64,000 nucleotides of DNA from Candidatus Acetothermia bacterium (GTDB lineage Bacteria; Bipolaricaulota; Bipolaricaulia; RBG-16-55-9): positions 62,001 through 126,000 of the forward strand of contig JACQCZ010000015.1 of assembly GCA_016201405.1 (NCBI GenBank). The letters are read 5' to 3'. Positions 60,976-64,000 of this stretch are shown here, one piece after another. Made by a program: the position numbers and the translations under genes. Numbering within the stretch: position 1 is the first letter of the stretch; each line of letters begins with the position of its first letter. The notes under the pieces are model-generated. The model was not told the origin of the DNA. It saw only the letters and a list, made by a program, of their open reading frames with translations, and did no database searches.

Positions 60976-61182
60976 GCTGAAAAGTGTACCATTACTATGC
61001 GCATCCGTTCAAGAAATCTCACACTTTCCTCACCGCTTCCTCAACATCCGCAGCTACGATTGTGTGACCGTGAATACAGCAATTTTTGGGCTCAAGAGGC
61101 TATATAATAAGGTAGGCAGGAATGGAATGAGAGGCGTTACCAACAATCAATGCGCCTTGTGATTGATTGAAAAGGAGGAAAC

Positions 61183-64000
61183 TTGACTACACGTAATCTA
61201 TCTTTTGTTCAATCCAGGAAATGGGTGGGATTCCTTCCGGGAATCATCGCACTGTTGGTCTTTGGGTTCTCGACCACAGCATGGGCTGCCGATATTCAGG
61301 TGCCAGAGCAGCAACCCACAATTTCAGCTGCAATTCAGGCGGCCACCACGGGTGATGTCATCACAATCGCCCCAGGCACATACCGCGAGAACTTGAGCAT
61401 CTTGGGCAAGCCGCACCTCACGATTCGGGCACGCAATGCAAATCAGGCCAATCGCGTGATCTTGCTAGGCCAGATTGATGCGCCGATTGTCTCAATTCAG
61501 AATTCCAGCGGCATCTCCATCGTCGGAATCACAATTAAGAGCGATCAAGGTCCTTTTGCGGGCTCCAACGCAGGCAGCGGACGGGCCGGAATCTCCATCG
61601 AAGACAGCACCGATGTTGAAGTGATCGATTGCATCCTCTCTCAGATCTTCGGTCCTGCAATCACCGCCAGCAAATCGACACTGCTGCAAATTACAGGGAA
61701 CCAGATCACGAAAAATATAACGGTGAACGCGCAGTTTGCCGGGAACGGCATCTTGATTGCTGATAAATCAAGTGCCACCATCACGGACAATGACATCTCT
61801 CAAAATGATGCGGAGGGCATAGTCCTCTCGAATTCCAGCGCCAAAATCAACGACAATGACATCACCCAAAACGGCAGCGTGGGACTCTTATTAGATCTCG
61901 AATCGAATGCCACACTGGAAAATGACTTATTCTCGAAGAATGCTGGCGCCGGCATGACCATTCGGGATTCTTCCGTCGTTCAGCTCACCAACCCCGAGGT
62001 CAGCGGCAACGCAGTCAGCTCCGTCGCCGGAGCACGACCGGGTGAAGGCATACGCGCAGAAGATGACTCAAAGATCATTCTCATCGAGAACAAGAACCGT
62101 ACCACCCCAACGCGGACCACACCCATCGGCGGCACGACCGTCAACCTCACCCACGGCAACAAAGTCAATCAAGTGCTGATTGAAGACAACGCCTCAAACG
62201 GCGTCTCGCTTGATAATGCGACATTGCAGATCTCCGATGGTGAGATCGTCAACAACGGCGGAGCTGGTGTTCTTGCCGTCAATTTCTCCACAGTCACTGT
62301 GAGCGGAAGCACGCGAAACGAGAGCCTCATCACGGGCAACAAAGGTGCGGGTCTGCAGCTCAAGGACTCTTCATCTTCCGAGGTGAACTCATCCTCCCGG
62401 CGCAATTTAAAGGTCCGCACGGCGGACGTCCCGGGTGCTGTCGTCACCCAGACTTCCATCGACCAGAATAGTGGAGATGGAGTATCGCTCAGTAATTCAT
62501 CACTCACGATCTACAATAATTCTGAAGATAAGAACAATGGCGGCAATGGAATCAGTGCCATCGGGCGCTCTGTGATTGATGCAGACGACCTGCTCATTGA
62601 AAGCAATCCAGCAAGCGGCATTGTCATGGAGAGCTCTGCGGCACTCCTCAACAACGTAGATATCCGCAGCAATAACAATGGCATCGTCGCGACAGGCCGC
62701 TCGATTATCGTCTCGACCGGCGGGGCGATTGACCGAAACACCGTGGACGCAGTCCAATTGACCAGCTCCACCGGAGTCTTCACCAATGTTGAGCTCACCG
62801 GCAGCAGCGCCGGAGCGGAAGTGAAGAGTGGCTCCACTTTCCGGCTGATCAGCAGCACAGTCTCGGGCAACACGAATCGTGGGATCACCGTCTCCAGCTC
62901 GTTTCTCGAGACTCGCGATGGCGATATCCGCAACAACGGCGGGAGCGGAATTGACGCTTCCAGCAGCTCATCGCTCTTGCTCGACAGCACGAACATCTTG
63001 AACCATCCCAACAGCGGAGTGAATCTTGCCGCTTCCACAGCCCGCCTCATCAATGTCCAGTTGACGGGCAACCGGAACGGATTGAGCGCATCGCTCGGAG
63101 CCCTGGCCACCCTCTCTGACAGCTTAGTGACCCGCAACTCCAGCACGGGCGTGGTGATCGATGGCTCGACGGTCCAGCTCATTGACACCAGCGTAACCAG
63201 CAACAGCAGCTTGGGCATCGATGCTCAGGATTTATCGAGGCTCACCACCTCTGGCGGATCCATCGCGCTGAACAGTGATACGGGTCTTCATCTGAAGGAC
63301 TCGATTGCTCAGATCACCAATACAAAGTTTGATGGGAACCGAGGCAACGGCGTCCAAGCCGAAGCACAATCCAACCTCACGATGAGCGGTGCTACAGTCA
63401 TCAATCACGATGATGAAGGACTGCTCCTGCAGAACTCCACCTCCTCGCTCGAGAACACGGCGATTACTAGCAACAAGAAGACCGGTGTCTCTAGCAGCCA
63501 ATCGACCCTGACGCTAAACGGCGGCACGGTAACCGGCAATTCCGGCGATGGAGCGACCTTGCAGGATTCAACCGTCAATATCAACGGAACAACAATCAGT
63601 CAGAACCAGGGACGCGGCATCCAGGCGACCAAAGGCTCGACACTTGTGTTGCAGAACATCACACTCTCTCAGAATAGCGCGGCAGGTCTCTTGCTCGTTG
63701 ACTCTTCATCGGCTGAGATTGAGAGCGGTGTGATTCAATCCAACAACGAGTCGGGCATCACGGCCCAGCAGGGTGTGGCCATCTCTCTGAAGGATAGCAC
63801 AGTGGAAGGCAATCAGAAGCACGGCATCGAGCTTTTGGGGGCCATTGCACAAGTTGAGACCTCTCAAGTCTTGAACAACAAGGGGAATGGCTTTGACCTC
63901 TCCTCCAACTCCAGCGTTCAGCTGACCGACACGGCGATCACCACCAACACGGGCAAGGGCATTGAGAACGTCTCTTCGGTCGTACAGGCCACAGGCGGCC
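61183..64000 (+). CDS. Giant secreted right-handed beta-helix protein (incomplete)
   Basis: The product starts at TTG 61183, four bases after GGAGG; no in-frame ATG precedes the signal peptide, which reads WVGFLPGIIALLVFGF with a cut after TTAWA. From residue about 40 the repeat of a NosD/pectate-lyase-like parallel beta-helix begins (PTISAAIQAATTGDVITIAPGTYREN). It then continues in 22-24-residue coils, with NNG, NSS and IxxN patterns, through base 64000 without a stop. Ser, Asn and Thr stacks dominate. No catalytic residues of lyases are visible. Likely a surface adhesin or carbohydrate-interacting filament. Confidence 0.85.
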   Translation, partial: MTTRNLSFVQSRKWVGFLPGIIALLVFGFSTTAWAADIQVPEQQPTISAAIQAATTGDVITIAPGTYRENLSILGKPHLTIRARNANQANRVILLGQIDAPIVSIQNSSGISIVGITIKSDQGPFAGSNAGSGRAGISIEDSTDVEVIDCILSQIFGPAITASKSTLLQITGNQITKNITVNAQFAGNGILIADKSSATITDNDISQNDAEGIVLSNSSAKINDNDITQNGSVGLLLDLESNATLENDLFSKNAGAGMTIRDSSVVQLTNPEVSGNAVSSVAGARPGEGIRAEDDSKIILIENKNRTTPTRTTPIGGTTVNLTHGNKVNQVLIEDNASNGVSLDNATLQISDGEIVNNGGAGVLAVNFSTVTVSGSTRNESLITGNKGAGLQLKDSSSSEVNSSSRRNLKVRTADVPGAVVTQTSIDQNSGDGVSLSNSSLTIYNNSEDKNNGGNGISAIGRSVIDADDLLIESNPASGIVMESSAALLNNVDIRSNNNGIVATGRSIIVSTGGAIDRNTVDAVQLTSSTGVFTNVELTGSSAGAEVKSGSTFRLISSTVSGNTNRGITVSSSFLETRDGDIRNNGGSGIDASSSSSLLLDSTNILNHPNSGVNLAASTARLINVQLTGNRNGLSASLGALATLSDSLVTRNSSTGVVIDGSTVQLIDTSVTSNSSLGIDAQDLSRLTTSGGSIALNSDTGLHLKDSIAQITNTKFDGNRGNGVQAEAQSNLTMSGATVINHDDEGLLLQNSTSSLENTAITSNKKTGVSSSQSTLTLNGGTVTGNSGDGATLQDSTVNINGTTISQNQGRGIQATKGSTLVLQNITLSQNSAAGLLLVDSSSAEIESGVIQSNNESGITAQQGVAISLKDSTVEGNQKHGIELLGAIAQVETSQVLNNKGNGFDLSSNSSVQLTDTAITTNTGKGIENVSSVVQATGG

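Noticed and set aside
61183-64000. Possible CRISPR or DNA tandem repeat in the beta-helix gene
   Set aside because: The periodicity is in the protein (22-24 residues per coil) with variable codons; no constant DNA repeat or spacer arrangement exists.

Overview
The window is a chromosomal segment of an uncultured-looking bacterium with moderate GC content and the standard code. A diderm (two-membrane) cell is suggested by a lipobox lipoprotein, a LolA-type lipoprotein-sorting protein beside an ABC transporter, and several signal-peptide proteins. I cannot assign a phylum. Housekeeping genes (rpsB, tsf, pyrH, gatC, glutaminyl-tRNA synthetase) lie among metabolic genes of an aerobic or facultative organotroph: two acyl-CoA dehydrogenases, a 2-oxoacid:ferredoxin oxidoreductase, an ACAD10/11-type sugar-kinase-fold protein, a quinone oxidoreductase, peroxiredoxin and MsrA. 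No rRNA, tRNA or CRISPR array was recognised.

Layout. 1-2.1 kb: a SIR2 plus STAND ATPase immune-type gene broken by a frameshift and cut by the window edge. 2.2-9.2 kb: lipoprotein, tandem GNAT, an RHH/PIN toxin-antitoxin pair with a clear promoter and operator, an amidase, a GTPase/membrane-protein pair that is AT-rich by eye, msrA and a frameshifted DUF4160-DUF2442 gene. 9.4-18.9 kb: DinB-like, rhomboid-fold/YggS/acyl-CoA dehydrogenase operon, LVIVD-repeat secreted protein, kinase-fold protein, methyltransferase, Nudix, a frameshifted MEMO/LigB-like gene, CsbD-like protein, quinone oxidoreductase. 19-26.3 kb: EamA transporter, a structured intergenic RNA candidate, a cNMP/GAF histidine kinase with a NarL-type regulator, a secreted nuclease, then an accessory patch with a transposase remnant and small genes, one carrying an in-frame stop.

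26.5-33.7 kb is a six-gene plus-strand operon: pseudo-receiver, ABC ATPase, two FtsX permeases (one with an inserted Ig/cadherin-like domain), a LolA-like protein and a HEAT-repeat protein. It looks like an envelope export or lipoprotein-trafficking machine. 33.7-39.3 kb is a tight minus-strand operon headed by an Lrp regulator. 39.4-43.6 kb holds two paralogous membrane proteins next to LemA, a VOC protein and glnS. 43.6-50.4 kb: an AbiJ-like gene, an HTH regulator with a 30-bp palindromic operator facing an aspartic protease, korAB and a peroxiredoxin. 50.6-56.7 kb: secreted proteins, a lectin-like propeller, small membrane proteins and an M24 peptidase. 57-61 kb: Nif3-like, rpsB-tsf-pyrH, a lone Ada zinc domain, gatC. 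61.2 kb to the end: a very long secreted parallel beta-helix protein, incomplete.

The most unusual signals are intergenic. Three REPIN-like inverted repeat pairs occur (14.1, 52.9 and 56.7 kb). Two of them are followed about 50 bp later by a 151-bp element. The two copies of this element align without gaps at about 73% identity by hand count. Copy 1 is built on repeated TGAGAATA/TATTCTCA motifs and copy 2 on TGATAATA/TATTATCA, so the arms changed together. Also notable are three independent single-base frameshifts and one premature stop in otherwise well-preserved genes.
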